A DNA stretch of 64,000 bases from Lytechinus pictus (lineage: Eukaryota; Echinodermata; Echinoidea; Temnopleuroida; Toxopneustidae): contig NC_087257.1 in NCBI RefSeq assembly GCF_037042905.1, forward strand, positions 12,622,001 to 12,686,000. Reading direction: 5' to 3'. The notes beneath the pieces are model-generated. The model saw only the letters and a program-made list of their open reading frames with translations, did no database searches and was not told where the DNA came from. The translations under genes were made by a program, and so were the position numbers. Numbering within the stretch: the first letter of the stretch is position 1; each line of letters opens with the position of its first letter. Below are positions 12,050 through 23,725 of this stretch, in pieces.

Positions 12050-12687
12050 ACAAAAAAGTATTTAGTCAAGTCATAAAATATTTCAGGGTTTGTTTATTAT
12101 TTTTTATCGGTTGTAAAACCCCTTACCTCATAGTCTGTGGGGAGAGTGGGTCGGGGTTGGCGGTACTGCCCCCAAAGCTCTACGACCAATTAAAAAAAAA
12201 AGAAAATTAATGAAAGAAAATGAAAAGAAATAAAAATTGAAATATAATACTTTTTTTTTTCAATATGCCTAAATATATTTCAATCACAATTTAGATTTTA
12301 GACTTTTTAAATACCCCCACGCCCACTCAAACTTCTGGCGAATCCGAAGAGGTGGATCCACCTCTATGAGCGAATCTCAGCCAATCAAACAAAGGAAAGT
12401 TAACAGAGTCGGACGACAACGTTTTTAATTATTGTGTATCAGACGACAAATTCAACGAATCGCATCAAATGCATCTGCCCCATGTTGCATCTTGCCTTCA
12501 ACCAAGGTCAAGGATATCTATTTGGTTTCACTCGGGCCGGGGAGCTGGTCGTATCCAGGGGCGCGATCCGCTGGCAGCTCTGCGGTTTGAATTTAGGAGG
12601 AAAACGCAGCTCAGTTGGCCTACATTGCACAAGTGAAAGATTTTTCTTTGGGACAAGATTCTGAAATCGGAAAGCTATATTCTCGCA

Positions 12688-15600
12688 ATGGAGGAATTCG
12701 GCGGTAAAGTGGTCTTAATCACAGGTAAGTTTTTGTTTTACTCTTCTTGTAACATGAATGAGACATGAGGCGAGTTTTGGTAGATTTGGTGAACAACTGA
12801 ACATATATGTAAATCTACTACACATGATAAAAACAAGTCGAACTAACAGATTCCGTGCACAACAGCTCCGGGCAACAGCTGCATACTTTGGTGTAGTATA
12901 TATGGTTTGTAATGTATGTCGCCGGTCCACTCGCCCTCCATGTTATAGTCAGTGTTGGTGATAGCATTCAACTCCCATTCTTTCAATTCACTTAGATCGA
13001 CACAGAAAGGTCAGTTATTTTATGATTTGGCTGCTGCATTAGGGCTTTTTTTTCCGTTAAACTGTGGGGTGCAACATGCTCATAGACATAGTACTTCTGA
13101 GTATAATCATAGTCAGTCTTTATAGATGTTCGAAATGGACCATAATGAATATTCTTTGATCTCAGAATATCCTACATGTAATAATTCATGTAAAGTATTT
13201 TGTCATGCTTTTCCCTATATAGACAGCTGAAATCTGTTAATTAGAGGAGTGTTTAGACATTTTCCAACTTAAAAAAAAACTTTATCTCAATTGAAACAAG
13301 TCATAGTCCCAAAGAAATACCAATGAAACTAGTAGGTCTACTAGGTCGAACGGAGATTGAATCGGCTATTTGTCTGCCCTGAATAGTGCCTCAAATGTTG
13401 TAAAAATTTATTTTTGGAATTTTGAATACCCTTTTGATACCCCTTTTATACAGTGTATATCACTCTTCAGTGAAAAACATCAACCCTTTCTGTGTTTTGT
13501 GCAGTAGCAGTCCTTACAATACCTAGGCCTGGGGGTATACTTTGGCAGTGAGACCTAATTATTAGCATACAAGAAAGACTGTTCATCTATGCACTGAATG
13601 AGATCAGGCCAAGTTGCAATTTCATATTTCAATCATTATGGCAGCGGAGGGATTAGCTCCATGTTCAAACCAAGTCGACACATATTAAGCATGTTAAGCC
13701 CTAGAAAAAAAAAAAAGTCTATTTCGGTCAGGGACATACATGCTCCGCTGAGACTTCATCTGGCTCCGCAGCATCCCCTTCATCGATACTTATAGCAGGA
13801 CGACTAAAAAGACCCCAGAAAGTGTTTAAGAACGTCTGGGAAACGGCAGGTTTTTCACTGTAGCCCTATGCCTGCTCGGCCTAGGGTCTATTGATCATGT
13901 TCAACAGGTTAAAAAAGCTTTACTGCCTTATATCCACCATGTCTAAAACTTTAATTTAAATCCTACTGTATATGTAGAAGAACTAGTATGCAGGCGTGGA
14001 TCAAAGCTGTAGGCCTACACAAACACGAGTAGTTGCCACCTCTTTTGCTCCCTTTTGGAAGTGAGGTTGAAACTTTGTCACTTTTGAAGTGAATAAATAT
14101 TCTTTTTTTAGACAATTTGCTTGTAGAGTGATTGTCACAAATCTTGTAGTGATAGCTTTTTTTACTCTCCCTTTTTTTTTGCTAATGAATATTATTCAGT
14201 AAAAGAGTCTGGCCCCTGCTCAATTATGAAAGACATACATTTAATAATAATAAAAATGATGATAATAATTATAGTGGTATCTTATTGAGCGCACACACCG
14301 TCCAGAGACGCTCATGGCGCTAGTGCAGCAACAGTTCCTTTGGATACAAATATTTTATATATGTATATTATATAGTAGATGCACTTTGAGCAGGCTTGTC
14401 AGGATAATGTTAAAAAAATAGGGCAGGATAAGTGGTCTTGCACGATTTTCTGGTCATTTCTGATTATTTTATTGTACATTGTCTGCTGATTTTCCTGTAC
14501 TTGTAATGTGTTTATATTTGTTATGCTAACTTCATCATATATGAGAAATTGAAACAGGAAAATAAATGAAATGAAACGAATAGAATTGAATGGATAGCTC
14601 ATCTGTTTAAACAGTGATCCTAACAAATATCTTATTTGATCATTCTTTTCTTTACAGGGGCTAGCTCAGGAATTGGAGCTGAGACTGCCCTTGAATTTGC
14701 TTCGTCTGGGGCCAGTCTGGCTTTAGTGGGTCGAGATGAAGAAAGGCTAGAGAAGTCTGCCCAGGACTGTTTGGCAAAAGGCCTTTCAAAGGAAAAGGTT
14801 TGTGCTAGCATTAGCCATTGTTCATTTTTATACACAAAATTGTGATATCTCTTTTGGAATATAGGTTTTAGAATATGAAAATGAACTGAATATTGTGTAA
14901 CTTTCTTTTGTAAGTTGCTTATGAATATTTAGGCTGTAATTGAAATTATTGAAAATGAGCGTGAAACAATTTGTAAATAAATAAAAATTATCTACCTTTT
15001 AATAAAACATTATTTAAAAACTTGTTTGTATTGCTCATGTGAAAATGATAATATCAAATCTCTAGGCACCAGAGATAGTTGAAAGAAGACACTATGATGA
15101 TGTAATGACCTGTCTGCATGAAGAAAAAAATAGGTTGATCAAAATAATCTTCATTGTCAACTTGTTAGAAATAAGAATAATTCAGAATTCAGCTGTGCTT
15201 GTATTATGAGGATTTAGCAATAATTTTTGTACAGTACACAATTTTCTTTGATTAATTGGACACACAAAGTAATGTTGAACATTATATTCAAAATGATAAT
15301 AATAATGCAATTTTAAAGCGCTTGTATCTACACTACAGAGTAGCAAGGCACTAATTGTCATTATAACCCTGGCTGCAGCCTGGCCAGTACATCAGCACTA
15401 GGTAATGACAGCTTTGAGAAAGAAATATATTACTAGTGGTTTTTATTTTGCATATGAACAGGTTCTTACTATCAAGGCTGATATGTGCATAGAAGATGAT
15501 GTGAAGAGGATCATGGACTCAACCATCACACACTTTGGGAAATTAGATGTCTTGGTGAGTTTTCACTACCAATGCACTGTCTCTTTGTCCTTCTTTAGGC

Positions 15601-18600
15601 CTACCTGGGAAATGTTTCATGAAACAAATTGTCAGTGAATTTCACAGACACATCTGCTCAGAGCCAATCATATGCAGCGATTTAGTGGCTTATCACAGTA
15701 TTCATTCAAACTCACTATTTCTGACATGAAATGCTCCCCTATTAAAAAACAGAAGAGGCTTTTCTTAATCATGAATTTTCATTTTGGTTAAAAAGTGAAA
15801 TAAGAAAATAAGAAAACATCAATGATTTCTGATCATTTCTAGTTGTTGCATAGCTATGTACACTAAAGAAGTTTAGATTTTATTGAATACTTTATTTATT
15901 ATTATTTAATTCTGTTGTATCCACATTTAAGTCCCCCAGTTCCGATCAGGCCATCACTGTCCGGTTTTCTTTTTCTCTCTTGATCTTATTTCTTTTTCTT
16001 TTGCCCTTCTTTCTGCCATTGTGTAGGTGAATAATGCAGGTCTAGCCAAGCTTGATTTTCTCAAGAGCGATGAGATAATGCAGAATTTTGATGAGCTTCT
16101 GAAGATCAACGTAAGGTCTGCTGTTCAGCTCACCAACCTAGCAGTTCCTCATCTCATTGCTTCGAAAGGTAAGGAATTACAATTATGTGCAGAACTCATA
16201 CTCCTAGGATATTTTCCTTATCAAGTTGAGTAATGCAGAATTTTGATGATCTGCTTAAGATCAACTGTCGTTCAGTTCACCAACCTAGCAGTTCATCATC
16301 TTGTTGCTTCCAAAGGTAATTAGTTTGGTTCAGAATTCATAACCCTAACTATTTTGTATCAAGTTGAGTGATAACAAAAGGTTGTCCCGATTGTATTGAG
16401 TGTCCATGATAATACTGTATAACATAGCACAGTGGGAGGGGGGGGGGGGGGGTAACATAAGAGATACGATTTATATTTATAATTGATTCTGTCTTGTGTA
16501 CATGGTTTGTAATAGACATAAACTACAACTGATTGATAGTTGTCAACCATTTTCCAAAATGAAAGATTATTACATTGGTTTTTCTAACACACTTACATTA
16601 CCCATTATTATTCAGGTTGTGTGGTGAACATGTCAAGTTTTGCTGGAAAAAGAGTGGTAGGTATTAAACCAAAAATGAACTTTATTTTTTTCACAGTATC
16701 ATATCCAGAATTGACTTTTATGAAAGTGATTACTCACACATAAGTGTGCTTTATAGCCAACCGCCTCTGTCTCCTGGAGACAATTATTTTTAGACAAGGA
16801 AATGAAAACATGACTTTGCTTAATATATTTTTCCTATGATTCAATGTAGGCTTATTTGATCGGTTTGCATTTGAATTTTAATAGGATTGCAAGAAAGCTA
16901 AAATAAATAGATGGAAAGAAAGATGTACTCTCAATTAATTAACTTGTTGTGCTCTTGTCATTTGTTTCATCTGGATGTATGTTTCTGGACCCTGATAGCA
17001 CAGATCTGGGCCCCGCCTTACAAAGAGTTACGATTGATCCAATCAATCGTCAATCTATGGAAATCCATCAGTGTCATAATTTTTTTCTACAGGATATTTG
17101 CACAATATCCTTTGTAAACAAAGAGAAGCACAGTGAATTTTCAAGAAAACAATGAATGCATGATTATATATCATAGTTGTAAAATACTTTGAACATGAAT
17201 AATAAATGTTGACATTGCTGGCGGTCCATAGTTGTGATTGATCGGATCAATCGCCACTCTTTGAAAGACGGGGCCCAGATCCCACCTTGCATTTCCCATT
17301 GTTTATATAATTACTCTTTACACTTGCAGTGTTCTTGCCTGAAGATGTTGCTTTGAACCTTTGGCTTTTGGTCAAATTGATTGATGAATGTCTCAACTAT
17401 AATACCGTTGCATGCACCGGTTATTGTCCCACGTATAATTTTTTTCTGATTCTTAATTTCTGTTAATTTTAAATTGCAGTCCTCAATGTCGCTTTCATAC
17501 AATATCACAAGGGCTGCCAATGATCAGTTCACACGTTGCTGTGCTCTGGGTAAGTGTTCCCTTTAATTGTAGAATAACTATTGCACTACTTTTTTTTCTG
17601 TGGATCGAGCCCATTTGCTTTCAAGGCCTCCATCAATTTCAAGGTGTTGGTGTTCTGTATTTTTATTGTACATTGCAATTTCTTATTGTCAATAAACAAA
17701 GAAAAATAAGTTTTTAAATGAGAATAGTTGTAATTTGTTTATGATTTTTTTATGGTGCTTTTCAATATATCAATTATGTATTGATAATGAATGTTCATGT
17801 AAATTATGTTGCAAAAAATTCATAAGTGAAATTAATCAAAATGAAATGAGCTATGCTTTATGCAGTGGTGATTCAAGCCAGATTTGACACAAGGCTTGGA
17901 CTGGATGATCATTGTGCACAAATAATATGGCTGGTGAAATAATATTGTGCCAAACCCTGCTGGGTTTGCAAATGCCTATATGCATGACAATAGGTTTCTA
18001 AAACCACCCTAAATTTTGTTGGTCATTGAGATGTACACCATATTCACCTAATAATAATAATAATATAGGGTATTTATATTGCGCACATATCCACCTTGTT
18101 AGGTGCTCAAGGCGCTCCTATATTACCCAGCTAAGCTAGGCGTTCATAGCGCACACAGCTTTTTAAGGAATTACTTCCTACCGGGACCCATTTACCTCAC
18201 CTGGGTTGAGTGCAGCACATTGTGGATCAGTTTCTTGCCGAAGGAAATTACGCCATGGCTGGGATTCGAACCCATGACCCTCTGTTTCAAAGTCCGAAGA
18301 CTAATCCACTGGGCCACAACGCTCCACATGTTCACATGCTCTTTTAAATTTACCACCTTGAAGTATTGTACTCACAAGCAAGGAATTGCTATTTACATGT
18401 ACATGAAAATCCAAACAATTATATGGGGAAAAGGTGACTTTAGTAAACTGATGCTTGTTTTCTCGAGACATACTCAGTATCAATTGTTCTGATTTTATGT
18501 CTCAACTCAACTCAAGCTCTCTTCTTTATTCAAAACGGGGGGGGGGGGGGGGGGAGTTATACAATGAGGGTTTTACATTTTGAGTGTGTGAATGACACAC

Positions 18601-21300
18601 ATCAGTAAAGTCCTTATTTTGTTTTTATTCCTTATTTTCCTTCTCAGATTTGGCGTCCAAAGGCGTCCGAGTAAATGCTGTCAAGTAAGTATCAAGGGTG
18701 ATACCAATGTTCAATTCAATACTTTGAATATATTTTGTTAAAACCTGAAATTAATTTTAAAGAGACTCGTCATTTCGTCTCTTTAAGGTGTTTCCAAGGG
18801 TCCGAACTATCGTTTTTCCTCATGTAACTTGTGATCAGGATGAATCATGCATCATTTATTCTTTGAGGTGTAGTCGCTCAGTGCGATGTGTGTCCAGACA
18901 TTGAACCACAAGATCCAGGGTTCAAATCTCACTGCAGTACTTGTGTCTTTTGGAAGAATGTTTATTTACATTTGCCACTCTCCACCCAGGCGTAGAAAAT
19001 GGGTACTCGGCAGGGTTGGGCTCAATTACTTTCTTCAATTACAATTACATAATTGAAGAAATGTTCAATTACAATTACTTTTCAATTAAATTACATTTTT
19101 TCAATTACAATTACCAATTACTTTTGTCCATTACAATTTCAATTTCTTTCTATAAAAGTAATAAATGAAATCACTTTGTATTCTGTATGTACTAGCACTA
19201 CCTATTTCAACATAATTTTAAGTTACAGAGAAACTGACAAGATGAAGGTTTACGTTAAAAGAGCATAGATTTTGCCTATTACACTATCATTATTTTACTT
19301 ATTATTATTATTACTCTTATTTCTCTATGTAATGTACAGCCCAGGAGCAATCGAGACACCCCTTTTAACTGGATTTGGAGTACCAGTAGATCAAATTGAA
19401 GAGGTGAGATATAGAAGGGACATTTCACGAAGCATTGAATTTCATTGACTAGTTTGTTCTGAGCCAGAACAAGGATTCAAGGATTTCAGTAGCTTATACA
19501 AACTTTTCAGTGTGAAATCATCGACCAGTTGTTTTGTGAAATGTACCCCTTTTTAAAGGTCAATGAACAGAGAAAGCAAGTAAATTTTAAGGGTTGGAAT
19601 TATATTTCTAGCATATGAAATATCCTTTGAAACCTCGTATTCTGCATTCTTTTGGCAAAATAGTGGATGATACAGTATGTGACTCAGAGCCCCAGATTCA
19701 TAAATATTGATCTGCAAATCTGCTCTCCAATGAAGTAGCTTATGACAGTAGCTTGTAACATACTAGTCCATGTCCTGGACGATTTTTATTGATTGGACAA
19801 ACCCTATCGAGACCGTACCCCCACACGCACACATAACCAACACACACGCCCTCTACTGATTCACTTACCCCCAGTGATTCACCTAACCCACTGATTCACT
19901 TTTTGTTTCATGTGACTATTCAGGAGGTGTGTGTATGTGTGTTATGGGGATAGAGTGTGTTATGTGTTTGGTAGTCATATCGTACAAAATAACAACAGTC
20001 CAGGAGGGGATGTGTGTATGTGTGTTAAGGGGATATAGTGTGTTATGTGTTTGGTAGTCGTATCGTACAAAAGAACAGTCCAGGAGGTGGAGCTAGTAAT
20101 ATACCAAAGATAAGTTGTATGTATTAGGCCCGGGGGGCCACTTACATTGATGAGTGGATACCATGCGCAACCAAAAAAACACGTAAAAAGGATGTCTTTT
20201 TCAAGATAGGGCACGTTACGTACGTAACGTGGTAAGGGTGTCAAAAACACAAAAATAATGAAAAAAGGGCATCTATTTCGCTAGGAAAGCTACGTGTTTA
20301 GGGTCAAATTTGCAGGGATGATGAAACAAAATTAAAATGTTGTATAAAGGATGTCCTTTTTGCCCCAACACTACGTGTTTAGAGTCCCGATTTGCGCGAG
20401 GTGAGGAAAGTGGGGCCGTATAAACCAAATGGTGTGTAAATTAGGTAAAACCGACGACCGACGGACACGTGACAATAAAATATCACTGTATACTTGTTTA
20501 GGGGTTCATTTCAGGGAATACTTGCCAAGTGTATAATTTTGTTTCCAATATTTGTTAAGGGTAGGGTTTCAGACACCAATACTTGTTAAGGGGTGCATTT
20601 TCAGAACATGGAAAATACGTGTTTAGGGTGCTTTTCGAGACCCCGTGGTCGCGCATGGTATCCACTCGTCAATGGAAGTGGCCCCCCCGGGGTATTAGGG
20701 TTAAGATTCAGGTAGAGATCGTGAGACTCCCCTTGTCAACAACATGTTACAGAGTTAAACACCGTCCATTTGTAGTAACGATTTCAAAATGAGTGGAAGT
20801 TGGACAATTGTTTTACCTGTTTGCAGTATCATGTTTACTCCATATACTGTATCTTCATTTTAATTTTCTAATTCTGACCTGGATGGAATTAGGGAGGTTT
20901 GGGGAGGAAGACATGCGGGTTGTGGTTTGTGAGTTAGGCTTTTCTATACCAAGGAAGTCTCTCTCATACAGGTCGTTTTTTCTTTATCATGCAACACGAC
21001 ACTAATTGTTCTTCTCATTTAATTGTTCATATGTGTACTATGTAACTCTTTATTCTCCATGTAATAATATATAATATTTTAACAATAATAATAATAATTA
21101 TAATAATAAGAGTAATAAATTAATAGAATTTAATATTGTTCCTTATACAGGTTATGGGCAAGCTACACCCCATGGGAAGGGTAGGACAATCATCGGAGGT
21201 CGCCAAGGCCATCAAGTTTCTTGCTTCTGACGCTGCCTCCTTCATCACTGGAGAAACCCTGTCAATAGATGGCGGCAGACATGTTGCCTGTGCACGTTAG
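12688..21300 (+). CDS. Short-chain dehydrogenase/reductase, plus copy, complete
   Basis: This is a classical SDR with a Rossmann fold and expected NAD(P) binding. Exons: 12688-12724, 14658-14797, 15462-15554, 16027-16168, 16616-16656, 17480-17549, 18648-18684, 19340-19403, 21151-21300. All have AG/GT borders and join in frame to 257 residues plus TAG, the usual classical SDR length. Start [20 protein letters not shown] at 12-19; NNAG at 92-95; Asn118; Ser145 in NMSS; Tyr158 in YNITR; PGAIETP after the VNAVN strand; C-terminal [10 protein letters not shown]. The catalytic Lys of YxxxK is Arg162 here (codon AGG), while the minus paralog keeps Lys. The enzyme may be altered or inactive. A broken duplicate of part of exon 4 follows that exon, and an inverted-repeat element lies just after the stop codon. 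The substrate is unknown. Confidence 0.93.
15605..15740. mobile_element. Palindromic MITE-like element
   Basis: CTGGGAAATGTTTCATGAA and its degenerate inverse ending GACATGAAATGCTCCCC bound a core with GAGCCAATCATATGCAGCGA followed by TTTAGTGGCT. It sits about 50 bp after the exon 3 donor of the plus SDR gene. Confidence 0.6.
16232..16320 (+). pseudogene. Partial duplicate of SDR exon 4
   Basis: Starting 64 bp after the exon 4 donor, the sequence ATGCAGAATTTTGATGA, CTTAAGATCAAC, CACCAACCTAGCAGTTC and TTGCTTCCAAAGGTAAT repeats the second half of exon 4 including its splice donor. It carries substitutions and a short deletion after ATCAAC that breaks the frame. It is a local tandem duplication that has decayed. 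Confidence 0.85.
17006..17278. mobile_element. Inverted-repeat MITE
   Basis: The left end CTGGGCCCCGCCTTACAAAG and right end CTTTGAAAGACGGGGCCCAG are inverted repeats, extended by GATTGATCC/GGATCAATC. About 270 bp, non-coding, in intron 5 of the plus SDR gene. Confidence 0.85.
18050..18326 (-). mobile_element. tRNA-derived SINE, near full length
   Basis: On the minus strand a tRNA-like head (GTGGCCCAGTGGATTAGTC, then box B GGTTCGAATCC) is followed by a body containing ACTGATCCACAATGTGC and GGTGGATATGTGCGC. It ends in an AATATAAATACCC (TATTATTATT)n tail. It lies in intron 6 of the plus SDR gene, antisense to it. Similar body and tail fragments occur at 14,228-14,340 and 15,295-15,400. Confidence 0.75.
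18850..19015 (+). mobile_element. tRNA-related SINE fragment
   Basis: GGTGTAGTCGCTCAGTGCGA, then CCAGGGTTCAAATCTC (box B-like), then the phrase TTGCCACTCTCCACCCAGG. That last phrase recurs near 58,640 and 63,527, which suggests one SINE family. Confidence 0.55.
19016..19165. repeat. CAATTACAATTA-rich repeat
   Basis: About 150 bp built from TTCAATTACAATTAC units, directly after the SINE. Low complexity. Confidence 0.75.
19417..19549. mobile_element. Palindromic MITE-like element
   Basis: AGGGACATTTCACGAAGCA and its inverse-like GTTTTGTGAAATGTACCCC bound the core AAGGATTTCAGTAGCT. It starts 14 bp after the exon 8 donor of the plus SDR gene. Confidence 0.6.
20129..20691. mobile_element. Inverted-repeat transposon remnant with 8-bp target duplication
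   Basis: Both ends begin CCC(C)GGGGGG(G)CCACTT, run inward through GAGTGGATACCATGCGC and are inverted. The element is flanked by the perfect direct repeat GTATTAGG at 20,121-20,128 and 20,692-20,699. An 8-bp duplication is typical of hAT-type transposition. The interior has several ACGTGTTTAGGGT-like sub-repeats and no transposase. It lies in the last intron of the plus SDR gene. Confidence 0.85.
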
Positions 21301-21337
21301 AATCCTGTGGTCTTGTACCAAACCAGTTTATTTTTAT

Positions 21338-21934
21338 TAAAGGAGAATGAAACTCTTGGAGCAAGTTAGCCTTTGTGAAAGCAGAAAGATCAAAGAATAA
21401 GAACAAAAAAAGTTTGAGTAAAATAGGACTAACAATAGAAGAGTTATGAGCATTTGAATGTTGAGATCACTAATGCTATGGAGATCCTCCTATTGGCAAT
21501 GCGACCAAGATCTATGATGTCACAGATGAACAACTCTCCCCTTTTGGACACTGAAAATATACCCCAAAACATCTCTTTTTGCTCATTCTAATCATATGAC
21601 AAACGATTCATCAATGATATAATGTTGTGAAACCTCTGTACTTGTCCTCTTATAAAGAGAACACCTCACCTTGTGATAGACTCTATAAAAGTGAGAATAT
21701 AAGTGAAATAAGTACTAAAGTAATGAGGGAGTTGTACGTGTGTGACATCACAGATCTTGGTCGCATTGCCAATGGGAGGATCTATATGGCATTAGTGATC
21801 TCGACTTTCAAATGCTCATAACTTTCTTGTTATTCATTCAATCTTCCTCAAACTTTCAACAATATGTTTCTTTGATTTTTCTCTTTGATATATATGGATT
21901 CAGCTGGTTTCAAGGGTTTCATTCTCCTTTAAGA
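21338..21934. mobile_element. Long inverted-repeat element in the 3' flank of the SDR gene
   Basis: The ends TTAAAGGAGAATGAAACTCT and GTTTCATTCTCCTTTAA are inverted. Inner arms also pair, for example GGCAATGCGACCAAGATCTA against AGATCTTGGTCGCATTGCC. It begins about 38 bp after the stop codon, so the mRNA 3' UTR probably includes it unless cleavage happens first. Confidence 0.85.
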
Positions 21935-22509
21935 CAGTTCTGATATGCACCATTTTGTATTGACGCAGCTTTGGATGAAGAAAACTCATTCAGATAATGT
22001 ACTTGTACATTTAGGTGTTTAAACGCTTCAATGGCCTTACAGGGCCCTCATACAGCACCGTGATCCTGTTCCATAGACCCTCACTGATTTTCTTACTGCT
22101 TGGTATATATTCAGTTCCCAAGACCCCATATTTTACCCTTGTAGTCAGTTTCTTAGACCCCCATTTCAGGATTTCGTGAGGCATATCCTCATCAGAATTA
22201 GTTTGAGTACCCCCCCCCCCCCGATTGCCATCTATTTAATTCTTTTCAATAGAAAACTTGCACTTATATTTTTGTTAAATCTATGATATTTTTTAACACC
22301 AAGTTGACACTGCATTTGGCGCACATGTTTCATTATGATTATAAGATTTGTACAGGCCAGTGTATTGTTTAACAAGTGGAACGCCTCTAGCAGTCTCGCC
22401 TGCATTACGCTATTCGATATAGCAGCAGGACTGCCTTTGAAAACTGCTAATGAATAATTATTCACAGAAGAAAACACTAATATGATAATAAAATATTATG
22501 TACATTGAC
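21935..22509. other. Intergenic, nothing recognised
   Basis: AT-rich with a poly-C run near 22,210. I see no splice-bounded exon and no transposon motif. Confidence 0.4.
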
Positions 22510-23228
22510 TCAAAATGACCTTTGACCATGTGACCTAAGACATGCGCAAAACAATTATTCATACTTGATTACCCTTGTGTCGATGTGTCATGAGCAAGAT
22601 CCATAAACTTTTTGAGTGATGATGCTAATTCAATACATACTCCCAACACAGCCAGAGTTCATTGACCTTTAAATGACCTTTGATCTTGGCCATGTTCCTG
22701 AAACACGCAATCAGGGATACATTGCTGCTCTTATGTCCAAGTTTCATGAACTAGATCCATGGCCAAAGTTCGTTGAACCTGAGTAACCTTTGACCTTGGT
22801 CATGTGACCTGAAACTCGCACATGATATTCAGGGATACATGGTTGCTCTTATGTCCAAGTTTCATGAACTAGATCCATAAACTTTTAAAGTTATGACAAT
22901 TCCTCAAATAACCCCAACATGGCCAAAGTTCGTTGACCATATGTGACCTTTGACCTTGGTCATGTGACCTAAAACACTCAGGCAGGATGTTCAGTAATAC
23001 TCGATTACCCTTATGTCCAAGTTTCATGAACTGGGTCCATATACTTTCAATTCAATTCAGTATTTATTTCCAAATTCATTAAAAATTTATTTGGAAATAA
23101 ATACTGAATTGAATTGAATATACTCTCTATTATGATGAAATTTCAAAAACTTAACCTTGGTTAAGATTTCAATGTTGCCGTCGCCGTTGGAAAAGTCTCA
23201 CTCTGCTATTCAGTCGAGACAAAAATCG
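22510..23228. repeat. Degenerate tandem repeat with GACCTTTGACC units
   Basis: Units of roughly 130-150 bp repeat the phrases TGACCTTTGACCTTGGTCA, CTTATGTCCAAGTTTCATGA and GATCCATAAACTTT, with decay between copies. The block ends in TTGCCGTCGCCGTTGGAAAA, then CTCACTCTGCTATTCAGTC. A related tail stands at 38,590-38,655. Confidence 0.8.
23046..23118. repeat. Perfect 29-bp-arm palindrome
   Basis: The arm 23,046-23,074 and its exact inverse 23,090-23,118 enclose a 15-bp loop. The arms are AT-rich (TTCAATTCAATTCAGTATTT and onward). It interrupts the GACCTTTGACC repeat and would fold into a strong hairpin. Confidence 0.95.
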
Positions 23229-23725
23229 GGATTATTTTAAAATCAGAGCATCAGAAAATACTTCTCTCAGGGAATGGTCAATAATGATGATAGTTTTAAT
23301 ATCTTAATTATCTTAATTCACTTGATTGGTTGGTACAGCTTAGGTAAAGTATGTATTATCAAGGAGTCTTAAGTTACTTAAACTTAATATTTTAATTGTG
23401 GAATTTCAAAAAAAATTGTTGATTCAAGGCATTTCTGAAATAATTTTTGACATTTATTTTCAATTAACCACCCACTGGTTTACTGCAATTTCTTGTTCAG
23501 GACAAGCCAACATAACACCAAGATATATGAACATTAGATTGATGTTATTCTATATGGGCAATTTATTTCTGGTGAAATAACAATTTTGAGCTTATATTAC
23601 CATGCATTAATTCTTAAAACTTTCATGTGTATAGCAGGGATGTAGTCAAGGCTGGCCTTGACTTCGGCCCGAGGTTTTCTCTAGCGGCCTCATGACTCGT
23701 GAACTACTGGCCTCAACTACATCCA
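23229..23725. other. Intergenic, nothing recognised
   Basis: AT-rich sequence with only short ORFs. Confidence 0.4.

Larger units (their letters stand above)
10510..12687. promoter_or_regulatory. Shared upstream region of the divergent SDR pair
   Basis: This 2.2-kb spacer separates the two SDR start codons, so any promoters of both genes must lie here. It also holds a poly-A run (10,695-10,723), poly-G runs (10,890 and 11,466), an (ATTT/ATTC)n microsatellite and a palindromic element. I can name no TATA box with confidence. Sequence close to the plus start (about 12,330-12,687) is less repetitive and is the better candidate for a core promoter. Confidence 0.5.
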
